Of a stretch of DNA of 64,000 nt, positions 16,346 to 25,147 are shown one piece after another. The stretch comes from UBA877 sp035506155 (GTDB lineage: Bacteria; Chloroflexota; Anaerolineae; Anaerolineales; Villigracilaceae), in NCBI GenBank assembly GCA_035506155.1, contig DATJPX010000020.1, positions 1 to 64,000 of the forward strand, written 5' to 3'. Every line of letters begins with the position of its first letter. Positions within the stretch are counted from its first letter, which is position 1. The notes under the pieces were generated by a model. The model saw nothing but the letters and a program-made list of their open reading frames with translations, searched no databases and was not told where the DNA came from. A program made the position numbers and the translations under genes.

Positions 16346-17050
16346 TTATTTGATCCTGAAGGTCTGGGCGACTTGATCGAAGACCGGCTGCCAATCGTGC
16401 AGTTCGTCATAGTAAGACATGCAGGCAAGATCCCAAACTGTGCTTCCATCCTTGATCAGGTAATCCATGACGCCAACCGAGACTCCCAGGATGATCACCT
16501 GTGACTTTATCCGTCTGACCTCATAATTCCCAATCTGGAAATCCTTCTTTTCGAGGAAGGTCACTTCCGCCGTGAAGTGGCCGAGCCCATCCCGGACATA
16601 TGAGTCGAGGTCAGTCGTGACCCCTTCATCCTTGTCCAGGTAGATGGTGGTTTTGAAGCCTTTGCCGGCCGTTTTGCTGGTAACCAGGTCGATCAATTTG
16701 TCCCCCGAACTGTCCTTGACGAACTCGGCCGGCACCCAGATTTCCACATTTTTATAAGTGAATTGATTCCAGCCCTCGGGGATCATGGATTCATAGGTCG
16801 TCGGGGCGAGAGTGAAAGTTGGCAATATCGGCGTCCGGGTGGGAGGCGGCGTCTCGGATGGCAAAGGTGCGGAGGCCTGAACCGGCGCCTGGGTTGGCCC
16901 GGCAGGAGCTAGATCTGCAGGAAGGGCGTTATTTCCCAGGATCAGCCAGCCTCCGAAACCCATCAGGCCAATGATGACCAGCCCCATGCAACCCAGAACG
17001 AACAATTGCATCCCCGTCATTCCCCAAATCCTTCGGCTCCTCTTTTGCAT
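16346..17050 (-). CDS. Membrane-anchored extracytoplasmic protein, unknown function
   Basis: The 234-residue protein has one hydrophobic helix (about residues 11-40) after a basic start, then a Pro/Thr/Ala linker. A domain of about 150 residues begins near YESMIPEGWNQFTYKNVEIWVP. This resembles surface-exposed one-helix proteins of Chloroflexota, but I recognise no family. It is the last gene of the collinear run that begins at 25062. Start ATG 17050 places the basic MQKRSRR before the helix. Confidence 0.6.
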   Translation of the reverse strand: MQKRSRRIWGMTGMQLFVLGCMGLVIIGLMGFGGWLILGNNALPADLAPAGPTQAPVQASAPLPSETPPPTRTPILPTFTLAPTTYESMIPEGWNQFTYKNVEIWVPAEFVKDSSGDKLIDLVTSKTAGKGFKTTIYLDKDEGVTTDLDSYVRDGLGHFTAEVTFLEKKDFQIGNYEVRRIKSQVIILGVSVGVMDYLIKDGSTVWDLACMSYYDELHDWQPVFDQVAQTFRIK

Positions 17051-17092
17051 ATTCCCGCTCCCTTTTATCGAAGTCAATCAAGGTCAACCCGG

Positions 17093-17725
17093 TCAGCTCA
17101 TCAGGATCGCCCGGGCGGGCGCCCCATCCGATCCGACCAGTTTTAACGGCAGGCAGACCAACTGGTATTCGCCAGCCGGGACAGCGCTCAAATCCACGCC
17201 CTCGAGGATGATCACGCCCGGCTTCAACAAGGCCTGGTGAGGCGGGACGCTTTGCTTATAGGGCGAAACGGACAGGTAATCGATCCCGATCAGGCGGATG
17301 CCATGAGCCACCAGCCATTCCGCCCCGGCCGCGTTGATGCCGACGAAATCCGCCTGGAAGGTCTTTTGACCGCGCTCCCAGACGTGGGAATTGCGGGTCC
17401 TCAGCAGCAGCCGGACGGTCCCGGCCGGCACGCCGGCCTTTTCCAAAACCCCGTCGTCGACAACATTCACTTCATCGGGCACCTGGATCACGTGGGCCGG
17501 GCCGGTCAGGATCTCGAGCGACAACGCCTCGGTCGTGCGCCGGTCGTTGAGGAAATGGTTGGGGGCGTCGACGTGCGTGCCGGTGTGCACTCCGCAGGTC
17601 AGCCGGGAAACGTTGGCATGCGCCCCGGCGTCCATGGAAGAAACCCTCTCCAGGCTGACCGGAGGGTCGCCCGGCCAGACGGTCATATCGGGAGAGATCG
17701 GGAGGGAGATGTCGTATATTTTCAT
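17093..17725 (-). CDS. Cyclase family protein (kynurenine-formamidase-like)
   Basis: The 210-residue protein shows the family motif HTGTHVDAPNHF (about 47-58), which binds metal, after DISLPISPDMTVWPGDP (about 5-21), and later GIDYLSV and GVIILEGVDL. The length fits KynB-type amidohydrolases, which open formyl or related amide bonds. No kynurenine genes are near, so the substrate is open. AAAGGTG precedes the ATG. It lies 27 bases after the CapA-like gene and belongs to the minus-strand operon. Confidence 0.85.
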   Translation of the reverse strand: MKIYDISLPISPDMTVWPGDPPVSLERVSSMDAGAHANVSRLTCGVHTGTHVDAPNHFLNDRRTTEALSLEILTGPAHVIQVPDEVNVVDDGVLEKAGVPAGTVRLLLRTRNSHVWERGQKTFQADFVGINAAGAEWLVAHGIRLIGIDYLSVSPYKQSVPPHQALLKPGVIILEGVDLSAVPAGEYQLVCLPLKLVGSDGAPARAILMS

Positions 17726-17752
17726 GGTTCACCTTTCCAATATTATCATTAT

Positions 17753-19453
17753 CTACCAGCCGGCGGCGGTGAAAATCGCCTGGAGGAAACGCGTCCGTTC
17801 AGGGGTGGTCATTGGACGCGGGCGCGAAAAATCCTCGAGCAGGAACGTCAGCAATTCGGTGCTGATGTAACGCCCCTCGTAAAAAACATGCCGATCGACG
17901 AACTCGTTGCGCGTATCATAGATCAGGGACCCATCAGGCATGAGGTGCGACATCTGGTCGAAGAACAGGTTTCCCAGGCCGTAATGGATGAAACTGCCGT
18001 TATCCAGCTCCATGGTGGCCGGCATGTGCGCCTGGCTGCCGCTGACGATCACCGCGCCAGCATCGGCCATCCTGCGAAAATCCCTCTGCTCATAATCGGT
18101 GGGGGTGGATTGGTAATACTCGTCGTACTGGAAAGTCATGATGGGAAGGTAGCCGCTGGCGCGTAGTTGGGAAATCTCCGCAGCCATCTGGTCCAGGTTG
18201 CAGGGCGCCGAGCCGGGGGTCGAATCAGTCGCCCAGTCGTTCGGCGGACCGACGATGTTGCAGCCGACGAAGGCCAGCTTGTTGTCGTTGTTCGTCACTT
18301 TGGCCGGGGTCAGGGCATCAGCCAGGTTGCGTCCGCCGCCGTAGTGCAGCCAGCCGCGCTGGTCGTACATATCGATGGTGGACAACAGGTCCGCCGCCCC
18401 ATAATCCTTCAGGTGGTTGCCGGTCAGCTCGACGATGTCCACCCCCATATCATCCAGCAGCGCGATGTCCGCCGGGTTGCTGCAGAACTGCAAGCTGCTG
18501 GTATAAGGATCGGGGGTCGGGCAGTTTGGGTCGAACGAGACTTCATTGCTGACGTGCGTCAGGTCCGCCGATCGCAGGACGCTGCGGATATCCTCGCCCG
18601 GATAGAGCACTCCGTTCTTGACCATCTTATCCTCCGTACCCCGAACCAATGCGGTGGTGCCGGTCATCGCAAGGACCGTCAAGCGATAGGGATAGCGGTT
18701 GGTGGGCAGGAGCGGGAAGAGGAGCGGCTGCAGGTCGAAGGCAATCTTCAACGGATACGCGGACGGGTTGAAGTCATTGTGGATCGGCGACTGATCGTCC
18801 ACGCTGAGGACTTTCCAGCGCGGCTCGAGCGCCTCGAATGGGACGATGCCCCAGGCCGGGCGATTTGCCCAGGCGGAATCGACCAGTTGATCGGCCGACA
18901 CCACGCTCACGGCCCCCGGGGCCGGCGCCCCCCAAAGGTCGGAGAAGGCCGCCAGGGTGGATCCAGCCATCCAGAGCGGCCGGCCCGAGAAGGGTCCGGC
19001 AGGAATGCCTTTCCAGGCGCTCTGCAGCTCGGTGAAGGCCACTCCATCGGGGATGGTCGGGAAGGGGGCCACGAGGGCATAGATCCAGAGTGAGTCCTGC
19101 GGACCGGGGCTGGCAGGCTGCGGCTGGATCACGCCCAGGCGAGCGCCTGCTGTATCTGAGGTGGCAGCAAGCGGCAGGCCTGAGATCAAGGCAAACTGGT
19201 GGAGCACATCCGGGGCAGCCGGCGAGACCCACAAGGTGGTCGCCTGGCGGGTCAACGTCAGCCCGGAAGGGGTCTCGGTCAGGCTGGGCGTCGGCGTCCG
19301 GGTATCCTCCGCCGGTTGGAACGGCGTCGGCGTCGCCGGGCCGGAGGATGCGACAGGCGAGGCCGCCGGAGCGGTCGGTCCTCCCCACATCGGACTGCAC
19401 GCCGTCATGCATAAAAGGAAAGCCAGGGCCAGAGTCCGGGATGGAACTCGCAT
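17753..19453 (-). CDS. CapA/PgsA-like lipoprotein (poly-gamma-glutamate capsule family)
   Basis: The 566-residue protein has a lipoprotein signal (FLLCMTAC at about 13-20) and a Thr/Pro linker. A domain of about 200 residues with no clear relatives follows. The C-terminal half is the CapA metallophosphatase-like domain: VRGTEDKMVKNG, ADLTHVSNEVSF, LTGNHLKDYG (about 357-366) and SGSQAHMPATME. CapA proteins take part in poly-gamma-glutamate capsule production or act as phosphoesterases. capBC genes are absent here. Its start codon shares one base with the MenC-like stop (TGATG), so translation is coupled. Confidence 0.8.
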   Translation of the reverse strand: MRVPSRTLALAFLLCMTACSPMWGGPTAPAASPVASSGPATPTPFQPAEDTRTPTPSLTETPSGLTLTRQATTLWVSPAAPDVLHQFALISGLPLAATSDTAGARLGVIQPQPASPGPQDSLWIYALVAPFPTIPDGVAFTELQSAWKGIPAGPFSGRPLWMAGSTLAAFSDLWGAPAPGAVSVVSADQLVDSAWANRPAWGIVPFEALEPRWKVLSVDDQSPIHNDFNPSAYPLKIAFDLQPLLFPLLPTNRYPYRLTVLAMTGTTALVRGTEDKMVKNGVLYPGEDIRSVLRSADLTHVSNEVSFDPNCPTPDPYTSSLQFCSNPADIALLDDMGVDIVELTGNHLKDYGAADLLSTIDMYDQRGWLHYGGGRNLADALTPAKVTNNDNKLAFVGCNIVGPPNDWATDSTPGSAPCNLDQMAAEISQLRASGYLPIMTFQYDEYYQSTPTDYEQRDFRRMADAGAVIVSGSQAHMPATMELDNGSFIHYGLGNLFFDQMSHLMPDGSLIYDTRNEFVDRHVFYEGRYISTELLTFLLEDFSRPRPMTTPERTRFLQAIFTAAGW

Positions 19454-20565
19454 CAGTCCGGTTCCATGGCCAGATCAGCCCGACTGTATTTCTTTACCAT
19501 TTCCGGATCCACCGTGACGCCCAGGCCCGCCCCGGATGGCACGTCAATGGTGCTGTCGGGATTGAGCTTGAATCGCTCACGGGTCACGTCCTCCAAATAG
19601 TATCGATCGGAGGCGGAAATGTCACCCGGCAGGCTGAACCCGGGCAGGCTCGCCAGGGCCAGGTTGGAGGCCCGGCCCACACCGGTCTCGAGCATCCCGC
19701 CGCACCAGACCGGGATGCCGTGCGCCCGGCACAGGTCGTGGATCAGGGCGGCCTGGCTCAAGCCGCCCACCCGCCCGGCCTTGATGTTGATGATCCCGCA
19801 AGCCTGCATCTCGAGGGCATAGCGGGCGTGGCGCGGTGAAACGATGCTTTCGTCCAGACAGATCGGGGTGCGGAATAGTTTTTGAAGCTTGGCGTGGTCC
19901 CAGATGTCGTCTTCGTTCAGGGGCTGCTCGATCAGGAGCAGGTCCAGCTCGTCGAGGGGCTGCAGGACCTGGCAAGACTCCAGCGTGTATGCAGAATTGG
20001 CGTCCACCTGGAGGCGGACCTTCGGGAAAGCGGTCCGGACAGCCCGGGTATCCCCCACGTCCCGGCCGGGCTTGATCTTGATCTTGATCCGCCGGTAGCC
20101 GGCCTGCAGGTACACTTCCACCCGCCGGACCAGCTCCTGCGGGGTGGCCTGCAGGCCGACGGAGACGCCCACGTCGACCTTTTGGCGCTCCCCGCCGAGC
20201 AGTTCGCGGAGCGATTTCCCCAGGCGCTGACCGATCAGATCCCAGAGGGCCATTTCCAGTCCAGCCTTGGCCAGCGGGTGGCCGCGCACCCCCTCGACCC
20301 GATGCTGGAAATCGGCCGCGTCCGGTACGTCCCGGCCGAGCAGCCCAGGGATGAGGAACTCTTTCAGGATGTGCCAACCGGTCCCGGTGGTTTCATACGA
20401 ATAGCCGGGGTCGCGGTCCATGGCGCATTCACCCCAGCCGGTCAGTCCCTCCGAACAGATCGAAAGCAGGATGCATTCACGGTCGGTCGTCCGCCCGAAG
20501 GAGGTCTCGAACGGAGCAACGAGAGGCATGGAGAGATGATAGAGGTGGATGGAGTCGATTTTCAT
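19453..20565 (-). CDS. menC: o-Succinylbenzoate synthase / N-acylamino-acid racemase (enolase superfamily)
   Basis: The 370-residue protein has all catalytic residues of the MLE-type enolase superfamily: the Lys pair in RIKIKIKPGRD (about 160-170), metal ligands in QVDANSAY (Asp, about 189), LIEQPL (Glu) and CLDESI (Asp), and the second base in IINIKAGRVGG (Lys, about 262). The overall pattern is the divalent MenC/NSAR subgroup. Such enzymes dehydrate SHCHC in menaquinone synthesis or racemise N-acyl amino acids. No other men gene is nearby, while a peptide-binding protein and an aspartase-type lyase are, so the racemase role is at least as likely. The ATG has no clear ribosome site. Confidence 0.8.
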   Translation of the reverse strand: MKIDSIHLYHLSMPLVAPFETSFGRTTDRECILLSICSEGLTGWGECAMDRDPGYSYETTGTGWHILKEFLIPGLLGRDVPDAADFQHRVEGVRGHPLAKAGLEMALWDLIGQRLGKSLRELLGGERQKVDVGVSVGLQATPQELVRRVEVYLQAGYRRIKIKIKPGRDVGDTRAVRTAFPKVRLQVDANSAYTLESCQVLQPLDELDLLLIEQPLNEDDIWDHAKLQKLFRTPICLDESIVSPRHARYALEMQACGIINIKAGRVGGLSQAALIHDLCRAHGIPVWCGGMLETGVGRASNLALASLPGFSLPGDISASDRYYLEDVTRERFKLNPDSTIDVPSGAGLGVTVDPEMVKKYSRADLAMEPD

Positions 20566-20593
20566 GAGAAGTCAGTATCCACGAAGATTGAAT

Positions 20594-21091
20594 TCAATGG
20601 CAGCGCATATCCCAACCCGGATCGAGGTCGATCCCGAGCAAGTAGACCAGGTACAGGTGATCGCGGGGTGCGGCAGGAGAATCCAGCCAGGCCGAAAGGA
20701 CGTCCAGCCGATAAGGCAGGACCTCATCCAGGCCCAGGGCCGGGAATTCCCCATTCTCGATAAACAGCAGGCCCAGGTCGGGAACGGCTTGGGCCGCATA
20801 AAAATCGGCGATCGTTTGCGGGTCGCCGGTGTAGCGGCGCAGCTCGCCGACGAAATAATTGCAGTGATTCCCGTTCCCCGAGATCAACCCGACCGCCTGG
20901 TGGCTCGAAACCCGGACCGTGCCGCCGGGATGGGCCACCCGGCGAAAAGCCGAGGCGTATCCTCCCAGCCGAAAATCATGGAGCAAGCTGTCTTTTGAAA
21001 ACGGGAAAAGGATGACCCCGCAAGCCACCAACGCCAGGCCGGTCAGCCAGGTGACGATGCGAAGAAACTTGCGTTTCGGAGTCGCTTTCAG
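20594..21091 (-). CDS. Small lipoprotein or membrane-anchored protein, probable CTG start
   Basis: The frame between 20594 and 21091 encodes 165 residues. It begins with basic residues (KATPKRKFLR), then a hydrophobic stretch ending in LALVACG, which looks like a lipobox. A domain of about 130 residues follows, with HQAVGLISGNGNHCNYFVGELRRY at its core. No ATG or GTG opens the frame before the signal. The first standard start, TTG 21031, would remove the basic part. The only upstream candidate is CTG 21091, which overlaps the stop of the preceding gene (CTGA) and could be used by reinitiation. The function is unknown. Confidence 0.6.
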   Translation of the reverse strand: MKATPKRKFLRIVTWLTGLALVACGVILFPFSKDSLLHDFRLGGYASAFRRVAHPGGTVRVSSHQAVGLISGNGNHCNYFVGELRRYTGDPQTIADFYAAQAVPDLGLLFIENGEFPALGLDEVLPYRLDVLSAWLDSPAAPRDHLYLVYLLGIDLDPGWDMRCH

Positions 21092-21600
21092 TTTTCGTCA
21101 GGCTCCTCTTCGACCTTCAAGCCGCGGACGACCTCTTCCATCGTGGTGCCTTCCTTGCGCATGCCGGGCGCGGGCGTGCCGCAATAGGGGCAAATGTTCC
21201 AGGGCAACTCCATCAGCCGCCCGCAGGAATGGCAGGGCTTGCGCAGCTTCGTCTGGCAGGTCGGACAGACCATCCAGTCATCCTTGATGTGTCGCTCGCA
21301 GCCGGGACAAACCGACTGGTCCTCGATGGATTGAAGCAGGGCCTCCTCTTCGAGGGTTTGCTGGTATTCCTCCTCGAGGGTACGGCCCGGGCGAAGGATC
21401 AAGTAGACCAGCACACCCGGCAGGTTGAGCAATGCTACCAGAACGGCCGCCAGGATGTGCACCAGCCGATCGCGATGGCGGGCGCGGATATCCCGGTAGG
21501 TCCAGATGACCAGCGCCACCCACAGGGCCACCAGGAATGCCCCGGCAAAGCCTGCCAGGGTCAGCGTGAAACCACTCAAAACGGTCGGATCAAAGGTCAT
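21088..21600 (-). CDS. Double zinc-ribbon membrane protein
   Basis: The 170-residue protein has two membrane helices (about 8-33 and 47-69), then an acidic coiled segment (EEEYQQTLEEEALLQSIED). Two zinc-ribbon pairs follow: CPGC...CPTC (about 97-116) and CHSC...CPYC (about 123-140). The tail is acidic. It resembles uncharacterised phospholipase_D-nuclease-N/zinc-ribbon proteins of Anaerolineae. The gene sits in the eight-gene minus-strand run. AGCGTGA-type spacing to its upstream neighbour is 65 bases. Confidence 0.75.
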   Translation of the reverse strand: MTFDPTVLSGFTLTLAGFAGAFLVALWVALVIWTYRDIRARHRDRLVHILAAVLVALLNLPGVLVYLILRPGRTLEEEYQQTLEEEALLQSIEDQSVCPGCERHIKDDWMVCPTCQTKLRKPCHSCGRLMELPWNICPYCGTPAPGMRKEGTTMEEVVRGLKVEEEPDEN

Positions 21601-21665
21601 ATGAATTCTCCATGATTTCTTATGGAAGACGAGAACCCGATGGTCCCGTTCCTACTCGAAAAAAG

Positions 21666-23117
21666 TCATCCGCCTGCCCCGCCGCCGACGATCCCGCCCT
21701 CGGTCAGGCGGCGAAGGTCGTCCAGGGTGGCTTCGATCTCCTCGACGGTCACCGGGCGGTCCTCATCCCGGTGTTTCAGCGTGCCGGAGCGGGCTTTCTC
21801 CACCGCAACCTCCCGGATGGTCCGATCGTGGCCGAGGGCTTCCTTGACGAGCGCAGCGCCCTGGGAATAACCGATCAGCGGGTTAAGGGCGGTCACCACG
21901 ATGGCATTCCGGGCCAGCCAGCCGGTCGCTTTGGCCCGGTTGGCCGCCAAGCCGCTCACCGCATATTCCGTAAATGCGTTTACCGCTCCGATGGTCACCT
22001 GCATGGCTTCGAACAGGCGGTGGGCGATGATCGGCATCATGACATTCAATTCCAATTGCCCGGCCTGGACGGCCATCGCCACGGTGGCGTCGCAGCCGAC
22101 CACATGGAACATGGCCATGTCCAGCATTTCGGCCATCACCGGGTTGACCTTCCCGGGCATGATGCTCGAGCCGGGTTGGACCGCTGGCAGGCGCAGCTCG
22201 TCCAACCCCGTGGAGGGGCCGGAGGCCAGCAGGCGAAAGTCGTTGGCCACCCGGATCAGGGTCAGCGCCAGGGTCCGCAGGGAAGCCGAAAAATCGGCCG
22301 CGTCCGCCATCGACTGCATCGATTCGAACAGGTTGTCGGATTCCAGGAGTTGCAGGCCGGTCAGTTCGGAGAGCTTCCCGACCATCCGCCGATGGTACTC
22401 GGGATGGGCGTTCAACCCGGACCCGACGGCTGTGCCGCCGATCCCCAGGCGCCGCAACCCTTCGGCAGAGCGGCGGAGGCGTTCCGCGTCCCGTTCGACC
22501 GCTTTGGCGTAGGCGCCGAATTCCTGGCCCAGGCGGACCGGGACGGCATCCTGCAAGTGGGTCCGGCCGGATTTGACCACGTCGTCGAACTCGCCCGCCT
22601 TGACGGTCAGGGCCTGGACCAGGCCGGCCAGCGCCGTCGAGAGCTCATCGAGACGCCAGAGGCAGCCCAGGCGGATGGCGGTGGGGATGACGTCGTTGGT
22701 GGACTGGGCCATGTTGACATGGTCGTTCGGATGGACGCGGTACTCGCCCAGCCCGCCGCCCAGCAGTTGGGTGGCCCGGTTGGCGATTACTTCGTTGGCA
22801 TTCATGTTATGGCTGGTGCCCGCGCCGGCCTGGAAGGGATCGACGACAAACTGGTCGTCCCATTTCCCTTCCGCGACCTCCCGGGCAGCCTGCCGGATGG
22901 CGCCGGCGCGCTCGGCGTCCAACAAGCCAAGGTCCTGGTTCACTTCGGCGGCGGCTTGTTTGATCACGGCCACCGACCAGATGAAAGCCCGCCAGGGTTT
23001 CAATCCTGATATGTGGAAATTATCCACGGCCCTCTGGGTCTGGGCGCCGAAAAGCGCCCCGGCCGGAACGGAAACATCACCAAGGGAATCGTGCTCGATG
23101 CGGGGTTTGGCGGTCAT
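21666..23117 (-). CDS. Aspartase/fumarase superfamily lyase
   Basis: The 483-residue protein has the full set of superfamily motifs: AGAGTSHNMNANEVIAN (about 97-113), HPNDHVNMAQSTND (about 131-144), KSGRTHLQDAVP (about 187-198), and the signature loop PGSSIMPGKVNPVMAEML (about 317-334). AGQLELNVMMP (about 353-363) is closer to aspartate ammonia-lyase (AGQLELNVM) than to class II fumarase (GNFELNVF), but the HPNDHVNM segment is fumarase-like. It should eliminate ammonia or water to give fumarate. I lean to aspartase. It follows the peptide-binding protein gene by 25 bases. Confidence 0.85.
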   Translation of the reverse strand: MTAKPRIEHDSLGDVSVPAGALFGAQTQRAVDNFHISGLKPWRAFIWSVAVIKQAAAEVNQDLGLLDAERAGAIRQAAREVAEGKWDDQFVVDPFQAGAGTSHNMNANEVIANRATQLLGGGLGEYRVHPNDHVNMAQSTNDVIPTAIRLGCLWRLDELSTALAGLVQALTVKAGEFDDVVKSGRTHLQDAVPVRLGQEFGAYAKAVERDAERLRRSAEGLRRLGIGGTAVGSGLNAHPEYHRRMVGKLSELTGLQLLESDNLFESMQSMADAADFSASLRTLALTLIRVANDFRLLASGPSTGLDELRLPAVQPGSSIMPGKVNPVMAEMLDMAMFHVVGCDATVAMAVQAGQLELNVMMPIIAHRLFEAMQVTIGAVNAFTEYAVSGLAANRAKATGWLARNAIVVTALNPLIGYSQGAALVKEALGHDRTIREVAVEKARSGTLKHRDEDRPVTVEEIEATLDDLRRLTEGGIVGGGAGG

Positions 23118-23142
23118 AAGCTTGTCGGTTACCTCTAAAGGA

Positions 23143-25062
23143 TTATGGTCCGGGTTTGAAGGATTCGATGTTTTGCAGCTCGCTCGACTGGCCGAATCCG
23201 GTCAGGATCCCGGCAATGCCGGCGCGGGCCAGGGTAAAACCGGAAAGGTAGAACAAGGGAAAGACGGGCAGGTCTTCGGAAAAGATTCGCAGGGCGGTCT
23301 GCCGGCTGGTCGTGTAATCCGCGCTCCCGGGCAGCGAACGCTCGACGGTCGCGCAGGCCTGGTCGAAGAGCGGATTGGAATAACCGCTCAAGTTCGTCCC
23401 GCTCCAGCCGTTCGACTCGGAGGGGACCTCGGCGCCGCCCGCCAGGCCGCACAGTGTCTCCACATCCATCGAAGAGGACAACTCCGCCAGCTCGAATTTC
23501 CTGCCGGCCAGGGCAGCGTCGGCATTCTGGGCGAACAAGTCCCGCACCGGGGACTGGACAACGGTCACGTCCATGCCGCAAGCTCTCAATTGGCCGGAAA
23601 TCAGGCCGGCCACCTGGGTTCGCAGGTCGCTATCGGTGGTCGTCAACGAAAATTGGAGCAGCGTTCCATCCGGCACCCAGGGCACGCCCTGGGCCTCCCG
23701 GATCCCATCGCCGTTTGTATCCTTCCAACCTAAGCCGTCCAGCAGGCTGGCAGCCTTGGCCGGGTCGAAAGGATAGGACAGGTCTGCGCCGGCCATCAAG
23801 GGATGATCGGCCGGCAGGACCAGGTCGAGCGGCGGGACCAGCCCGGCGTACACCGACTTCGTCAGGGAGTTCCGATCCACGCAGGCTGCCAGGGCTTTGC
23901 GCATCTGCGGGTCCTTGAAAATGTTCGGGGCGGCCGGGTCCAGCGGTGTCAGGTCGAAGGTCAGATGCTCGAAAACCGGCTGCGGATCGGCATAGATCCT
24001 CGCCGTGCCCTGATTGACCAGGTCCAGCATCGTCGCGTCCGGCGTAGCCGGCAGGGCATCCTGGAGCAGGATATCGCACTGGCCGCCGCTGAAGGCCGCC
24101 AGGTTGGCAGCCCCGTCATTTCCGACGAATCGGATGGTCAGCTGGTTGAAGAACGGCAGGCCTTCGGCCGTGCGGAAGTAATGGGGATTGGGCTCGAGGG
24201 TCATCTGTTTCCCCTGGTCCCATCCGGTCACCTGGTACGCGCCCCACCCAAGAGGAGCGAAGAGGACTTCGTTGGCCTCGGAGAGCTCGGCAACGGTGTA
24301 ATGGGAAAGCTGGTGCTGGGGAAGCGGGATGAAGAAATCGGTCTGGTAGTTCGGATCCATGAAACCGGGCAGGCCGGTCCACTGGGTGGTCAGGTCGTCC
24401 AGGGCTGCATAGCTGGCGGTGCCGCTCACGCTCTCGGCGCTGCCCGAAATCAACCCGTTGTTCCCATAAAGCGTATCCGGCGACGTGGCGACCTGATAAC
24501 TGTAAACCGAATCGGCCGCGTTGACCGGGGCGCCATCGGTCCATTCGACCCCCGGACGCATGTGGAAGGTGGCCTGGAGGTGGTCCATCTGGATCGTCCC
24601 GCCCTGGTACGGGACGGCGCAGTCCGAGCTGTTGCATCCGGCCGGACGGATGGTCACACCAGGCTGGAGGGCGGATAAGGCTCCCGAGTCGTCGATGACC
24701 TGGTCGCCTTCCTGCACCTGGACGGGTGCGATGACGGCATCGCCATCCGCCAGGGAGGGAAGTTTGGTCAGGATGACCGGCTGGAATCCGTAATCGACCA
24801 CATCGATCGGTCCATCATACAGGGCCGAGAGGATGGCCTTCTTGACGTAGGTCATGTCGTTATAGAGGAAAAGGTCTGACGGCTCGCTGCCGGCGCAGAT
24901 CGTCAGGGGATGGATCGCCGGGGTCGGGGTTTCCTGGGGGCTGGGCGCGGCCGTGGCCGGCGCCAGAGTCGGTGCAGGGGCTGTCGCTGTGGGTGCCGCC
25001 GGCGCGCAAGACGCCAGGAAAATGACCAGGATCGCCGGGATCGTCCAGTATCGATGCTTCAC
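23143..25062 (-). CDS. Peptide-type ABC transporter substrate-binding lipoprotein (SBP_bac_5)
   Basis: The 639-residue protein begins with a lipoprotein signal (VIFLASC at about 13-19) and an Ala/Thr/Pro linker. A type 5 solute-binding fold follows, with TFHMRPGVEWTDGAPVNAADSVYSY (about 170-194) as the family hallmark. Later QMTLEPNPHYFR and the KALAACVDRNSLTKSVYAG helix support it. It would capture oligopeptides or similar ligands outside the cell. No permease or ATPase gene is near, so the transporter core must lie elsewhere. It opens the eight-gene minus-strand run, after the ferredoxin terminator. GGAGGAGA precedes the ATG. Confidence 0.9.
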   Translation of the reverse strand: MKHRYWTIPAILVIFLASCAPAAPTATAPAPTLAPATAAPSPQETPTPAIHPLTICAGSEPSDLFLYNDMTYVKKAILSALYDGPIDVVDYGFQPVILTKLPSLADGDAVIAPVQVQEGDQVIDDSGALSALQPGVTIRPAGCNSSDCAVPYQGGTIQMDHLQATFHMRPGVEWTDGAPVNAADSVYSYQVATSPDTLYGNNGLISGSAESVSGTASYAALDDLTTQWTGLPGFMDPNYQTDFFIPLPQHQLSHYTVAELSEANEVLFAPLGWGAYQVTGWDQGKQMTLEPNPHYFRTAEGLPFFNQLTIRFVGNDGAANLAAFSGGQCDILLQDALPATPDATMLDLVNQGTARIYADPQPVFEHLTFDLTPLDPAAPNIFKDPQMRKALAACVDRNSLTKSVYAGLVPPLDLVLPADHPLMAGADLSYPFDPAKAASLLDGLGWKDTNGDGIREAQGVPWVPDGTLLQFSLTTTDSDLRTQVAGLISGQLRACGMDVTVVQSPVRDLFAQNADAALAGRKFELAELSSSMDVETLCGLAGGAEVPSESNGWSGTNLSGYSNPLFDQACATVERSLPGSADYTTSRQTALRIFSEDLPVFPLFYLSGFTLARAGIAGILTGFGQSSELQNIESFKPGP

Positions 25063-25098
25063 CTTCTCCTCCTTTCAAAGCGATTATACCCCGGTTAA

Positions 25099-25133
25099 AA
25101 AAAGACGCCCGGTGCCTGTCGAGGACACCGGGC
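25099..25133 (-). terminator. Terminator of the ferredoxin gene
   Basis: Reading the minus strand, GCCCGGTG (25133-25126) pairs with CACCGGGC (25114-25107), and GTCTTTTTTT follows. It separates the ferredoxin unit from the operon starting at 25062. Confidence 0.88.
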
Positions 25134-25147
25134 ATCCGAAAATCTGC

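Noticed and set aside
21612..23009. Long plus-strand frame opposite the aspartase/fumarase gene
   Set aside because: The minus-strand protein has every catalytic motif of its family; the plus-strand product is His/Gly/Gln-rich and matches nothing.
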